This document shows, one piece after another, positions 1 to 9,213 of a DNA stretch of 64,000 nucleotides. Each line of letters begins with the position of its first letter. Position 1 is the stretch's first letter. Source of the stretch: Pedobacter petrophilus (lineage in GTDB: Bacteria; Bacteroidota; Bacteroidia; Sphingobacteriales; Sphingobacteriaceae); assembly GCF_009674725.1 (NCBI RefSeq), contig NZ_WKKH01000020.1, positions 18,229 to 82,228 of the forward strand, in the 5' to 3' direction. The notes below the pieces were generated by a model. The model did no database searches. It was not told the DNA's origin and worked only from the letters and a program-made list of their open reading frames with translations. Made by a program: the position numbers and the translations under genes.

Positions 1-2
1 TC

Positions 3-2219
3 AAACACAAAGACGACTTCGCTTCTACAAAAGATATTACCAAGCAAGATAAATCTGTGCTTTCTGGTAAAACCATTGGTGCGATGGAAAAAAACGCTGA
101 AATGGTATGGAAGGATGGAAAGGAGCAAAAAGTTTCGAACACAAAGAAAACGAATGCGAAAGAACCAGGGCCCGACGAAGCTATAATTGGTGAACAGGAA
201 GAGGTAGACGTGAAAAGTATCTTGAAGAAAGCACCAAAATCAGAAATTCCAGAGGCGATCAAACCCATGCTGGCCACTTTAGTTGATGAGCCATTTGATG
301 ATGATGCCTGGCAATATGAGGTTAAATGGGATGGCTATAGGGCATTGGCATTTGTAAATAAAGGGAATGTAGAATTATCATCCAGGAATAATAAATCCTT
401 CAATGATAAATTCTACCCGATTTATGATTTGCTGTCAGAATGGAAAATCAATGCTGTACTCGATGGTGAAATCCTGGTATTAAATGATAAAGGCATTTCG
501 CAGTTTGGTACGTTACAAAACTGGAGAAGTGAGGCTGATGGTGAACTGGTTTTTTATGTGTTTGATTTGCTCTGGTACGATGGAAAAAACCTGATGGATT
601 TACCGCTCTATCAACGCCAGGCTGTTTTAAACGAGATATTGCCAGGCGACGATGACCGGGTTAGGCTGGGAAAAGTTTTTAAGGCAAGCGGGATTGATTT
701 CTTCGCGGCAGCAGAAAAAATGGGACTGGAAGGCATTATCGCCAAAAAAATAAATAGCACTTATACACCAGACCGAAGATCAAAAGATTGGCTGAAAATC
801 AAAGTAAGTAAACGCCAGGAAGTTGTTATTGCAGGCTTTACAAAAAATGAAGATACCTCCAAAGCCTTTAGTTCGTTATTGCTCGGCGTTTACGAAAAAG
901 GAAAACTGCAGTATGTAGGGAAGGTTGGAACCGGCTTTTCAGACAAGTTACAGAAAACCATGATTAAGCAATTTGAACCATTAATTACTGGCGAAAGTCC
1001 GTTTGAAGAACTTCCTGATGTAAATAAACCTTCGCGGTTTCGGCCAAACCCGCCAAAAGCGAAGGCCACCTGGTTAAAGCCAGAGCTGGTTTGTGAAGTG
1101 GCATTTACCGAAATTACAGAAGATGGTGTGTTCAGGCATCCGTCTTTTCAGGGTATGCGGGAAGATAAAAAAGCAAAAGAAGTGATTCGCGAAGAAGAAA
1201 TTGCAACCGCAGAAGTGGTTCCTCAACAGGAGGCAGAATCGGAGAAACATAGTGAGGCAATTAAAGCACCAAAGCACAGTGAACGCAAAACTTTACTTAA
1301 CCCGAAAGATCAAACCCAGGTACGCAAAATCAAGGGGCACGAGCTCAAGTTTACAAATCTGAGTAAGATTTATTGGCCTGAGGATGAGGTAACCAAGCGT
1401 GAGATGTTCAACTTCTATTACCAGATAGCAGATTATATTTTACCTTACCTGAAAGACCGGCCGCAGTCTCTAAATCGTTTCCCCGGAGGCATTCACGGAA
1501 AAAGTTTTTATCAGAAAGATGTAAAGGGTAAAGCGCCTGAGTGGGCAAAAACATTTCCCTATGAAAATGGAGATGGTGAAAAAAAGGAATATTTAGTTGG
1601 AACAGATGAAGCTTCATTGCTTTGGATGGCAAGCCTGGGGTGTATTGAAATGAATCCCTGGTTTAGCAGGATCCAAAGTCCGGATCATCCTGATTATTGT
1701 GTGATCGATCTTGATCCCGACAAAAATACTTTCGATCAGGTAATAGAGGCCGCCCTGGAAACCAAAAAGATTCTGGATGCGATCGATGTTCCCGCTTATT
1801 GTAAAACATCCGGCTCTACAGGCATGCACATTTACATTCCCTTAAACGCGAAGTATACCTACGAACAAAGCCAGATGTTTGCCAAACTGGTGGTAAACCT
1901 GGTGCATAATCAAATCCCTGAATACACTTCACTGGAGCGGATGATTTCTGCCAGGAAAGGGAAAATGTATTTAGATTTCTTACAAAACAGACCCGGGGCA
2001 ACCATTGCAGGTCCATATTCACTCCGGCCGAAAATAGGTGCCACAGTTTCTATGCCTTTACACTGGGATGAAGTGAAGAAGGGATTGAAAATGAAAGATT
2101 TTAATATTTTTAATGCAATGGATCGCCTAAAGGTAGAGGGCGACTTATTCAAAGGCGTTTTAGGCAAGGGCATAGACCTGATGAAGGCAGTGAATAAGGC
2201 GAAAACTGTTTTCGGATAG
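3..2219 (+). CDS. ligD: DNA ligase D (3' part; gene starts before the window)
   Basis: Multifunctional ATP-dependent ligase/polymerase of bacterial non-homologous end joining, normally working with Ku. The frame is open from base 3 and the first in-window start codon (GTG at 57) lies inside conserved sequence (SVLSGKTI), so the true start is upstream and the N-terminal phosphoesterase domain is mostly missing. Counting from base 57, the ligase nucleotidyltransferase domain runs about residues 65-370 with the adenylated lysine in KWDGYRA (K90). After a charged linker the AEP-type polymerase domain runs about residues 430-720, with the metal site DLDPD, SGSTGMHIY, and LDF near the end. The order phosphoesterase-ligase-polymerase fits Bacteroidota LigD. 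Whether Ku is adjacent cannot be seen. Confidence 0.95.
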   Translation, partial: KHKDDFASTKDITKQDKSVLSGKTIGAMEKNAEMVWKDGKEQKVSNTKKTNAKEPGPDEAIIGEQEEVDVKSILKKAPKSEIPEAIKPMLATLVDEPFDDDAWQYEVKWDGYRALAFVNKGNVELSSRNNKSFNDKFYPIYDLLSEWKINAVLDGEILVLNDKGISQFGTLQNWRSEADGELVFYVFDLLWYDGKNLMDLPLYQRQAVLNEILPGDDDRVRLGKVFKASGIDFFAAAEKMGLEGIIAKKINSTYTPDRRSKDWLKIKVSKRQEVVIAGFTKNEDTSKAFSSLLLGVYEKGKLQYVGKVGTGFSDKLQKTMIKQFEPLITGESPFEELPDVNKPSRFRPNPPKAKATWLKPELVCEVAFTEITEDGVFRHPSFQGMREDKKAKEVIREEEIATAEVVPQQEAESEKHSEAIKAPKHSERKTLLNPKDQTQVRKIKGHELKFTNLSKIYWPEDEVTKREMFNFYYQIADYILPYLKDRPQSLNRFPGGIHGKSFYQKDVKGKAPEWAKTFPYENGDGEKKEYLVGTDEASLLWMASLGCIEMNPWFSRIQSPDHPDYCVIDLDPDKNTFDQVIEAALETKKILDAIDVPAYCKTSGSTGMHIYIPLNAKYTYEQSQMFAKLVVNLVHNQIPEYTSLERMISARKGKMYLDFLQNRPGATIAGPYSLRPKIGATVSMPLHWDEVKKGLKMKDFNIFNAMDRLKVEGDLFKGVLGKGIDLMKAVNKAKTVFG

Positions 2220-2264
2220 GCTGAAATGATCTTATGCTTCTTATATTTGAAAAAAATTAAATAA

Positions 2265-2561
2265 ATGATAGCACACCACGTTTTATTTTGGCTTAAAGCC
2301 GATACTACTGAAGCGCAAAAAGCAGCTTTCCGTAAAAGTTTAGGAACCCTTGAGCAAATTGAAGTTGTAAAAACTTTTCACCTGGGAATACCTGCGCCAA
2401 TTGAGCGCGCGGTAGTAGATGTGACTTACACCTTCAGTTTGCTTTTACTTTTTGAAGATCTGGCTGCTCATGATGTATATCAGGTTCACCCTTTGCACAA
2501 AGCCTTCTTAGATGACTTTAAAATCTATTTCGAAAAAGTAATCATCTATGATGCTAACTAA
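2265..2561 (+). CDS. Dabb (stress-responsive A/B barrel) family protein
   Basis: A 98-residue protein matching the small dimeric alpha/beta barrel Dabb fold. It starts with the typical HHVLFWLK strand and has a central LLLLFED strand followed by the YQVHPLHKAF helix-turn that family members share. Such proteins are often stress-induced or act as small cyclases/monooxygenase-like enzymes; the substrate here is unknown. It follows ligD by 45 bases in the same direction and ends just before a strong terminator, so it could be co-transcribed with ligD. Length is normal for a single Dabb domain. Confidence 0.85.
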   Translation: MIAHHVLFWLKADTTEAQKAAFRKSLGTLEQIEVVKTFHLGIPAPIERAVVDVTYTFSLLLLFEDLAAHDVYQVHPLHKAFLDDFKIYFEKVIIYDAN

Positions 2562-2580
2562 ATAGAATTAGAAAGTTGAA

Positions 2581-2609
2581 ATGCCGGATCTTCTCCGGCA
2601 TTTTTTTTG
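2581..2609 (+). terminator. Intrinsic terminator after the Dabb gene
   Basis: Hairpin with perfect arms ATGCCGGA / TCCGGCAT followed by a run of eight T. It starts 20 bases after the Dabb stop codon. Confidence 0.9.
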
Positions 2610-2661
2610 CTTAAATTTTTACCTCTGGCTTTAATCACCCTAACGAGATAAAGTTTTTTAG

Positions 2662-2690
2662 ATATTATTTGGAATTATTCTAAATAATAT
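2662..2690. repeat. AT-rich inverted repeat upstream of the 2727 gene
   Basis: Arms ATATTATTT and AAATAATAT are perfectly complementary, and the 11-base centre GGAATTATTCT is itself largely self-complementary. It lies about 37 bases before the next start codon, where an operator would sit. There is no T-run, so a terminator is less likely. Function is inferred from position only. Confidence 0.45.
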
Positions 2691-2726
2691 GCTATTTGCT
2701 TTTGTAAAAATCAAATCAGATAAGCC

Positions 2727-3047
2727 ATGTGTAACACCAGCATCCTTGCTCAAAATCAAAACATCACCATTTCGCAATGTAAAAACTGTAAGGTATTAAA
2801 CATCTGGCGTGCCGGTGTTTTGATGAATTTCTCTTTTGAGCAGTTTGATGCATTCCATCTGGCAACTAAAAAATTGAATTTTGAGGATTTTGTTGAACGC
2901 CATCCAAATGGGGAAGAAGTGGTGATTTTATCTACGCCATTTGCAGATATCAGCCTGGTATTTACGCGGGATGAATGGCAGGAGTTTTTTGTCAAGATCG
3001 ATGAAGCACTATATATGAAACGGGTTTATGAACTGGTCCATTTTTAA
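2727..3047 (+). CDS. Small conserved hypothetical protein (DUF6686-like)
   Basis: A 106-residue protein without signal peptide or membrane segment. It has an N-terminal CKNCK pair that could bind metal, then alternating hydrophobic strands and an FDAFHLATKKLNFEDF helix. Overall shape resembles small Bacteroidota-specific proteins such as DUF6686, but I recall that family only loosely. The ATG at 2727 is preceded by a palindrome (2662-2690) that could regulate it. Function is unknown. Confidence 0.65.
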   Translation: MCNTSILAQNQNITISQCKNCKVLNIWRAGVLMNFSFEQFDAFHLATKKLNFEDFVERHPNGEEVVILSTPFADISLVFTRDEWQEFFVKIDEALYMKRVYELVHF

Positions 3048-3120
3048 TTTTTGAGCAGATTCACGTACTCATTTATTGGTATATTTTGTTGCTTAAAAAC
3101 CAGATACTTTTACATTTCGT

Positions 3121-3339
3121 ATGTTTTTCCAAAGCGCAATCGTGGAAAATTCTACTACACAAATTAAAAGGTCATCGGCTAACAGGCTTCTTTTAGAGAA
3201 AATAAAAGTAGGCGATTTCGTGGAGGATGAATTTGGAAAATCGGGGAGGGTATCTGACATCGAAAAAATCCGCTGCAGCAGAGAATTCCATTATTATTTC
3301 TACCTCGGTAAATCGGGAACAATCCTTGTTATCATCTAA
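3121..3339 (+). CDS. Small hypothetical protein
   Basis: A 72-residue basic open frame containing KVGDFVEDEFGKSGRV, which looks like a short SH3-like or KOW-like beta barrel. No family is recognised. A weak promoter-like pair (TTG near 3088, TACTTTTA near 3105) would give an almost leaderless transcript with the ATG at 3121. Coding status is likely but not certain; I see no homologous motif to anchor it. Confidence 0.5.
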   Translation: MFFQSAIVENSTTQIKRSSANRLLLEKIKVGDFVEDEFGKSGRVSDIEKIRCSREFHYYFYLGKSGTILVII

Positions 3340-3459
3340 TGGCAAACCATTCTTATTAAAAAGGGTCATTTAAATAAGGCTTAGGTTGTGAGAAATAATT
3401 TAATTCATTTACTTACACATTGGTCATTGTGTATATTGTAGCAGAATTAATTATTCCCT

Positions 3460-4620
3460 ATGCCTTCAAGTCAGGATCATTTTTATTCAAATCTGATCGT
3501 TAGTAAGTTAAATTTAAGCAGGCTATTGCTTAAGAAAAATCTTTTTTCAGATGTTCCGGAAGACTGGTTCGTAATTATTACCGATATTAAAAGCTCTACA
3601 AGTGCTGTTGATGCCGGCTTGCACGAAGATGTAAACCTTATCGCAACAGGGAGTATCGTAACTGTGCTCAATATTGCATTCAAAGCGGGTATTCTGGTGC
3701 CGTTTTTCTTCGGTGGCGATGGCGCTACCTTTATTGTTCCGTCAAGCATTGTAGATAATACCATGCAGGCATTATTAAAATACCGGGTCAATTCGTTGGC
3801 AAATTTCAATCTGGACTTACGTGCAGGCATTGTATCGGTTAAGGAAATTTATGCTCATGGCTGTTCGCTTAAAATCAGCAGATTTAGCAGTGGCGAAACC
3901 TTTTCCATTCCAATTGTTTTGGGCGATGGATTGGACTATGCGGAAAAGATAATTAAAGGCGACGATTACCTGCTTTCCGGGCATGACAGTACCGAAGATG
4001 AAATTGATTTAACCGGAATGCAATGTAGGTGGGATAAAATTCAACCACCCGAAAATAGTGAGGAAGTGGTTACACTCATCGCAATTGCACAGGATAGTCA
4101 AAAGCAGGCTGAAGTTTTTAGCAAAATTATTCATCATCTTGATCAGATTTACGGCGCGGCAGAAATCAGAAAGCCAATCTCAATTCCAAAATTAATCTTC
4201 CGAACCAGTTTTAACAACCTTGGCAAGGAGATGAGGCATCGTTTAGGCAAGATAAAAACCTTTGAACTGATTAAAAACTGGTTTGTAAACATGTATGCCT
4301 TTGTTTATTTCAGAACCGATAGCGGCAAAAAATACTTACAACAATTGGTTGAAATGTCTGATACACTGGTGATTGATGGCCGGATAAATACAGTAATTAC
4401 AGGAACAGAAAAGCAACGCCTGGCGCTGCAAGAGGCGCTTAACCGCTTAGAAACCAACGGAGAAGTTTCTTATGGAATTTATGTGAGCGGTGAATCCGTG
4501 ATGTCTTGTTACGTTCGCGATTTTGAAGATGAACACATTCATTTTGTTGATGGAGCCGATGGTGGCTACACCAAAGCGGCAGGTGTTTTAAAACAAAAAC
4601 TGAAAGCAATGCAGGTTTAG
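3460..4620 (+). CDS. DUF3095 family protein (adenylate-cyclase-like fold)
   Basis: A 386-residue soluble protein of the DUF3095 family. The N-terminal half (about residues 30-200) carries a nucleotide-cyclase-like core: DWFVIITDIKSST resembles the first metal-binding strand, and FFFGGDGATF the second. The C-terminal half ends with HFVDGADGGYTKAAGVLKQK, typical of the family. The biochemical activity of DUF3095 proteins is not established as far as I know; cyclase-like activity is an inference from the fold. It stands alone, 120 bases after the previous gene and 78 bases before the dehydrogenase gene. Confidence 0.85.
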   Translation: MPSSQDHFYSNLIVSKLNLSRLLLKKNLFSDVPEDWFVIITDIKSSTSAVDAGLHEDVNLIATGSIVTVLNIAFKAGILVPFFFGGDGATFIVPSSIVDNTMQALLKYRVNSLANFNLDLRAGIVSVKEIYAHGCSLKISRFSSGETFSIPIVLGDGLDYAEKIIKGDDYLLSGHDSTEDEIDLTGMQCRWDKIQPPENSEEVVTLIAIAQDSQKQAEVFSKIIHHLDQIYGAAEIRKPISIPKLIFRTSFNNLGKEMRHRLGKIKTFELIKNWFVNMYAFVYFRTDSGKKYLQQLVEMSDTLVIDGRINTVITGTEKQRLALQEALNRLETNGEVSYGIYVSGESVMSCYVRDFEDEHIHFVDGADGGYTKAAGVLKQKLKAMQV

Positions 4621-4698
4621 GCTATTCTATTTTGTAATTTAAGATTCATGATTGCGAAATAAAGAACACAAAATTTTAAACTTAAGTGTTCCTAATTT

Positions 4699-6072
4699 AT
4701 GAGTATCTCATCAATCAATCCTGTTAACGGGGAAATTATTAAAGAATATCAGGAAGACCATCCTGAAACCGTAAATCAAAAAATTAATCAGGCACATGAA
4801 GCCTGGCAATCTTACCGGGAAACCGATTTCGGATACCGGGCGCAATTTCTTCTCAAAATAGTTGATTTATTAAACGAACGCAAAAACGAGCTGGCTAAAC
4901 TCATGTCACTGGAGATGGGTAAACCATTAAAAGCCGGAGTAGCCGAAGTGGTAAAGTGTGCATCAGTTTGCGAATATTATGCAAAAAATGGGGCAACCTT
5001 TTTAGCCGACCAAAAGGTAGAAACTGATGCTGGTAAAAGCTTTATTAGTTTTCAGCCAATTGGCGTAGTACTTGCTATTATGCCATGGAATTTCCCTTTC
5101 TGGCAAGTGTTCCGGTTTCTTGCGCCGGCAATCATGGCTGGTAATGTGGGGGTGTTGAAACACGCTTCTGGCGTAATGGGTTGCGCCCTTGCTATTGAAA
5201 AGATAGTAGAAGATGCGGGTTTTCATTCCAATGTATTCAAGACATTAGTAAGCGGAAGCAAAGCGATTGCAGAGGTAATAGCGCATCCGTTTGTAAAAGC
5301 AGTTACCCTTACAGGCAGTACTGAAGCAGGTAAAAAAGTTGCAGAACAGGCTGGTCGCCTAATCAAAAAGACGGTTTTAGAACTTGGTGGCAGCGGTCCT
5401 TATATTATTCTTGCCGATGCCGATCTGGCAGCAGCTGCTAAAACTTGCGCTGAAGCAAGGTTAATTAATAATGGTCAAAGCTGCATTGCTGCCAAACGTT
5501 TTATCGTTGTTAAAGAAGTTGAAGAAGAATTTACCCGTTATTTTAAGGCGGCAATGGCAGCAAAGAAAACCGGTAATCCACTGGATAACGACACCGAACT
5601 TGGTCCTATGGCCCGGGTAGAACTTCGGGATGAATTGCATGAGCAGGTTTTGAAAACCATTGCTCAAGGCGCAACCTGTATTCTTGGTGGTAAAATCCCG
5701 GCATTTGGTGGCCATCATGCCTTTTATCAGCCCACAATTCTAACCAATGTTAAAAAAGGAATGCTGGCTTATGATGAAGAGATATTTGGTCCGGTAGCGG
5801 CAGTGATCTCGGCTAAAGATGCTGATGATGCGATCAACATTGCTAATGATACGCCATTTGGTTTAGGCGCAGCTGTTTTCACGCAAGACCTCATTTTGGC
5901 TGAAGATATTGCCAGAAACAAATTGCAGGCCGGATCTTGCTTTGTTAATGAAGGGGTTAAATCAGACCCTGCATTACCATTTGGCGGCATCAATCAATCT
6001 GGATATGGCCGTGAACTGGGCATGTTCGGAATCCATGAATTTGTAAATATTAAAACAGTTTATATCAAATAA
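4699..6072 (+). CDS. NAD(P)-dependent succinate-semialdehyde dehydrogenase
   Basis: A 457-residue aldehyde dehydrogenase that oxidises a semialdehyde (best guess succinate semialdehyde) to its acid. Visible motifs are MPWNFPFWQ (cofactor site), LTGSTEAG (Rossmann turn), VLELGGSGP with the general-base Glu, NNGQSCIAAKR with the catalytic Cys, and EIFGPVA near the end. The Gly-Gln-Ser-Cys context and the short length fit the GabD/SSADH branch rather than betaine aldehyde dehydrogenases. The next gene starts 9 bases after its stop, so the two probably form an operon. Confidence 0.85.
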   Translation: MSISSINPVNGEIIKEYQEDHPETVNQKINQAHEAWQSYRETDFGYRAQFLLKIVDLLNERKNELAKLMSLEMGKPLKAGVAEVVKCASVCEYYAKNGATFLADQKVETDAGKSFISFQPIGVVLAIMPWNFPFWQVFRFLAPAIMAGNVGVLKHASGVMGCALAIEKIVEDAGFHSNVFKTLVSGSKAIAEVIAHPFVKAVTLTGSTEAGKKVAEQAGRLIKKTVLELGGSGPYIILADADLAAAAKTCAEARLINNGQSCIAAKRFIVVKEVEEEFTRYFKAAMAAKKTGNPLDNDTELGPMARVELRDELHEQVLKTIAQGATCILGGKIPAFGGHHAFYQPTILTNVKKGMLAYDEEIFGPVAAVISAKDADDAINIANDTPFGLGAAVFTQDLILAEDIARNKLQAGSCFVNEGVKSDPALPFGGINQSGYGRELGMFGIHEFVNIKTVYIK

Positions 6073-6081
6073 TCATTGCCT

Positions 6082-7011
6082 ATGAAAGCGATAAGAATCC
6101 ACGAATTTGGTGGGCCAGACGTATTATCAATTGATGAAATTCCTGTTCCACAGCCAGGGAAAGATGAAGTGTTAATCAGAGTGCATGCTACGAGTGTAAA
6201 CCCTGTTGACTGGAAAATAAGAGCAGGATTGCGTAAAGAAAAGTTTCCGTCAAAATTACCTTTAACTTTAGGTTGGGATGTTTCTGGTGTAATTGAGGAA
6301 CTTGGCGAAAAGGCAGGCAATTTCAGAAAAGGAGATGAAGTTTACGGACGTCCGGATCCTACAAAAAATGGTGCCTATGCAGAATATATAGTGGTAAAAG
6401 CTAATTTATTGGCAATTAAACCAATCAGCATTGGCCATACCGAGGCAGCTGCTGTTCCGCTTGCAGGCCTAACAGCATGGCAAGGGCTTTTTGATAAAGG
6501 CTTGTTAAAAGAAGGACAAAAAGTTTTAATTCATGCGGCTGCGGGTGGTGTTGGCACTTATGCTGTACAATTTGCAAAAAGCAAAGGCGCGTATGTTATT
6601 GGAACGGCTTCCGATCAGAATATAGATTTTCTCAAACGTTTAGGTGCTGATGAAGTGATCGATTATAACATGGAAAATTTTGAAACCGTAGTCAGTGATG
6701 TCGATTTGGTTCTCGACACCATCGGCGGAGATACCCAGTTAAAATCTATTGAGGTATTAAAAACCGGCGGGAGGCTGATCAGTACCCTGGCAGCAGATTA
6801 TGTGAAAGAAGCGAAAGAAAAAGGTGTGGTGTTGATTAACTACATGGTGCAATCGGTTCCTGATCAGCTGGATGAAATTGCACAGCTGATCGATTCAGGA
6901 AAAGTTAAACCGATTATTGATCAGGTATTGCCATTTACCGATGCAAGGAAAGCCCACATAACCAATGAGGAAGGACATACCAGGGGAAAAATTGTACTTC
7001 AGGTAATTTAG
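6082..7011 (+). CDS. NAD(P)H-dependent zinc-free medium-chain oxidoreductase (quinone reductase-like)
   Basis: A 309-residue medium-chain dehydrogenase/reductase. I chose the ATG at 6082 because MKAIRIHEFGGPDVL is the canonical start; the upstream TTG at 6076 would add only two residues. It has the GroES-like N-terminal fold (residues 1-115, with NPVDWKIRAG), then a Rossmann domain with HAAAGGVGTYAVQFAK. The zinc-binding Cys/His set of alcohol dehydrogenases is absent, pointing to quinone/enone reduction. Probably in an operon with the preceding dehydrogenase. Confidence 0.85.
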   Translation: MKAIRIHEFGGPDVLSIDEIPVPQPGKDEVLIRVHATSVNPVDWKIRAGLRKEKFPSKLPLTLGWDVSGVIEELGEKAGNFRKGDEVYGRPDPTKNGAYAEYIVVKANLLAIKPISIGHTEAAAVPLAGLTAWQGLFDKGLLKEGQKVLIHAAAGGVGTYAVQFAKSKGAYVIGTASDQNIDFLKRLGADEVIDYNMENFETVVSDVDLVLDTIGGDTQLKSIEVLKTGGRLISTLAADYVKEAKEKGVVLINYMVQSVPDQLDEIAQLIDSGKVKPIIDQVLPFTDARKAHITNEEGHTRGKIVLQVI

Positions 7012-7016
7012 TTTTC

Positions 7017-7066
7017 TTCACCCTGAACCTTTTGAAGCATTTGTTGAATGAAGTTCAGTAATTTTT
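7017..7066. repeat. Degenerate palindromic intergenic element (family member A)
   Basis: Contains CCCTGAACC..TTGAAG and a GAAGTTCAG segment like the other short elements at 10731, 14731 and 63857. This copy is the most degenerate. It lies between two convergent genes and may also form a weak terminator. Confidence 0.4.
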
Positions 7067-7070
7067 TAGG

Positions 7071-7997
7071 CTAACTGGCGAAATCATCGCTTTTTAGCGT
7101 CACCGATTGAGGCTGAATGATCACGAACCGGATGATCGAATATTCAGCCTTAATCTTATCTCTCAACCGGTCTATTGCCGTCGTTAAATCTTCGGTATCC
7201 AACTCTGGCTGGAAGGTTAAAATTAAAACCAGCAGCACTTCTTTTGGAGATTGATACGTAGAAAGGATGCTTTTTACTTCAATTACATCGTTATCACTTT
7301 CGACTAAAACCTTAAGCTTCTGTTGCGTTTCAGGGCTTAATCCTTCACCCATTAACAAACTTCTGCTTTCCCTGGCTAAAATAAAGGAAACAAGAATAAG
7401 CAGAACCCCTACTAAAACAGAGGCTAAACCGTCCAGAAAAGGCATCTTTAAACTGTGACTTAATACCATTAGTACAAATACGATGAGCAAGCCCATTACA
7501 GCTGCCCCATCTTCAAAAAGCACCAGAAACCCGGACGGATCCTTACTCTTAATGATCGCTTTCCACCACGTTAGTCCGTTTCTGGTTTTGTTAAACTCTT
7601 TAATGGCAACCATCAGCGATGCGCCTTCAAATACAAATGATAAGGCTAGAACGGCATAGTTCCAGCCCGGATCTACCAGTTCTTCCGGATGGCGAATATG
7701 CGTGATGCCTTGTGAAACGGATAATACACCGCCAAGTCCAAAAATCATGATGGAAACAATGAACGACCAGAAGTAGAGTTCTTTCCCGTAACCAAACGGG
7801 CGGTATTGATCAGCTGGTTTGGCACTTCGTTTTAAGCCATAAAGGAGCAATAATTGGTTGCTGGTATCCACCGTAGAGTGTATTCCTTCGGCAATCATGG
7901 AGGAACTATTGGTAAATGCTCCGGCTATAAATTTGGTAACCGCAATAAGCAGATTGGCTGCGAGTGCACTATAAATGGATTTGTTGGCTTTAGCCAT
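7071..7997 (-). CDS. Cation diffusion facilitator (CDF) family transporter
   Basis: A 308-residue inner-membrane metal/H+ antiporter (Zn, Mn, Fe or similar). About six transmembrane helices precede a C-terminal cytoplasmic domain. TM2 has the metal-site motif HSTVD (instead of the usual HSxxD form) and TM5 has FEDGAAVMG. The start is placed at the ATG at 7997 (MAKANKSIYS). A 32-codon longer open frame exists upstream, but it runs through the terminator hairpin at 8065-8112, so it is very unlikely to be coding. Metal specificity cannot be read from sequence. Confidence 0.88.
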   Translation of the reverse strand: MAKANKSIYSALAANLLIAVTKFIAGAFTNSSSMIAEGIHSTVDTSNQLLLLYGLKRSAKPADQYRPFGYGKELYFWSFIVSIMIFGLGGVLSVSQGITHIRHPEELVDPGWNYAVLALSFVFEGASLMVAIKEFNKTRNGLTWWKAIIKSKDPSGFLVLFEDGAAVMGLLIVFVLMVLSHSLKMPFLDGLASVLVGVLLILVSFILARESRSLLMGEGLSPETQQKLKVLVESDNDVIEVKSILSTYQSPKEVLLVLILTFQPELDTEDLTTAIDRLRDKIKAEYSIIRFVIIQPQSVTLKSDDFAS

Positions 7998-8064
7998 AGG
8001 GAATTTCGTATTAATATACCTTAAACCAATTACCGCATTTTTAGTTTGCCTGATCTTACCGATT

Positions 8065-8112
8065 TCAAAAAAATGCATACCAGTAGAAAACAAAGTGCTT
8101 GCTACTGGTATG
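8065..8112 (-). terminator. Intrinsic terminator of the aldo/keto reductase gene
   Basis: Perfect 11-bp arms CATACCAGTAG / CTACTGGTATG with a 15-base loop, followed on the minus strand by CATTTTTTT. It lies 15 bases beyond the stop of the upstream minus-strand gene and supports a separate, later start for the CDF gene. Confidence 0.85.
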
Positions 8113-8126
8113 ATATAAGTGATTAT

Positions 8127-9116
8127 TTAAGCCAGGATCTGGTCGATATTTTTAATCTCCTCTTCGCTGAAAATGGTATTGTCTAAAGCCAGTAAAGCAT
8201 CTGTAATTTGTGCTGGTTTACTGGCACCGATCAGCACGGTAGTAATGCGATGATCTTTTAAAATCCAGGAAAGCGCCATGTGGGATAACTTTTGTCGGCG
8301 TGATTTTGCTAATTCATTCAGCCTGGTAATCACTTCAATTTTTTCCGGGGTGATGCTGCTTTCTTTTAAAAAGACGCCACTGGTTGCTATGCGTGAATCT
8401 GCCGGAATCCCATGCAAGTATTTATCGGTTAACAAACCTTGTGCAAGGGGGGAGAAGGGGATGCAACCCACACCATTGGTTTCCAATACATCAAGCAAGC
8501 CACCTTCTACCCAACGCTCAAACATAGAGTATTTAGGTTGATGGATTAAACAAGGCGTACCGTTTTCCTTTAAAATTTGAATTGCTTTTTCGGCTTCCTC
8601 GGCTTTATAGTTGGAAATGCCAACATATAATGCTTTGCCTTGCTGTACCATCAAACTCAAGGTATCCATAGTCTCTTTAAGCGGCGTTTCCGGATCCGGA
8701 CGGTGGTGATAAAAGATATCAACGTAATCCAGTTTCATCCGTTTTAAGCTTTGATCGAGGCTGGAAACCAGGTATTTTTTTGATCCCCAGTCGCCGTATG
8801 GTCCATCCCACATCGTATATCCGGCTTTGCTGGAAATAATCATTTCATCGCGGTAACCCTGAAAGTCTTCTCTCAGTATTCTTCCGAAAACCTCTTCTGC
8901 AGATCCCGGAGGCGGACCATAATTGTTGGCTAAATCGAAATGGGTAATGCCGTTATTAAAAGCCGTATGGATGAGTTCCTTACTGTTTTCATAGTCATTC
9001 ACATGGCCGAAATTATGCCAGAGGCCAAGTGAAATTGCTGGTAATTTTAAGCCACTGTTGCCACAGCGGTTATACTTCATTTTTTGATATCGATCAGCGG
9101 AAATATTATTGTTCAT
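8127..9116 (-). CDS. Aldo/keto reductase, YghZ (glyceraldehyde 3-phosphate reductase) type
   Basis: A 329-residue NADPH-dependent (alpha/beta)8-barrel reductase. The catalytic tetrad can be read as D61, Y66 (FDLANNYG), K97 (SSKAG) and H138 (YHHRPD). The signature GPPPGSAEE and the AGYTMWDGPYGDWGS loop match the E. coli YghZ branch, which reduces L-glyceraldehyde 3-phosphate and methylglyoxal. Transcribed alone: a terminator follows and a large palindrome (9156-9190) lies 40-74 bases upstream of the start, probably an operator. Confidence 0.88.
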   Translation of the reverse strand: MNNNISADRYQKMKYNRCGNSGLKLPAISLGLWHNFGHVNDYENSKELIHTAFNNGITHFDLANNYGPPPGSAEEVFGRILREDFQGYRDEMIISSKAGYTMWDGPYGDWGSKKYLVSSLDQSLKRMKLDYVDIFYHHRPDPETPLKETMDTLSLMVQQGKALYVGISNYKAEEAEKAIQILKENGTPCLIHQPKYSMFERWVEGGLLDVLETNGVGCIPFSPLAQGLLTDKYLHGIPADSRIATSGVFLKESSITPEKIEVITRLNELAKSRRQKLSHMALSWILKDHRITTVLIGASKPAQITDALLALDNTIFSEEEIKNIDQILA

Positions 9117-9155
9117 TTTGGTTAGGTTTGATCTGCAAATTAGGGAGATTTTGGC

Positions 9156-9190
9156 ATATTTCGCTTTGAATTTAATTCAAAACGAAATAT
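9156..9190. promoter_or_regulatory. Long near-perfect palindrome, probable operator for the YghZ-type gene
   Basis: Two 17-base arms (ATATTTCGCTTTGAATT and AATTCAAAACGAAATAT) around one central base, with a single mismatch. A further half-like GATTCAAAACGC follows at about 9194. It sits just upstream of the minus-strand reductase start. Size and symmetry suit a dimeric or tetrameric repressor; the regulator is not identified. Confidence 0.6.
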
Positions 9191-9213
9191 TAGCGATTCA
9201 AAACGCTTAGCAC

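Noticed and set aside
7998..8093. N-terminal extension of the CDF transporter
   Set aside because: The extension would be translated from the T-run and hairpin of the preceding terminator and lacks CDF sequence.
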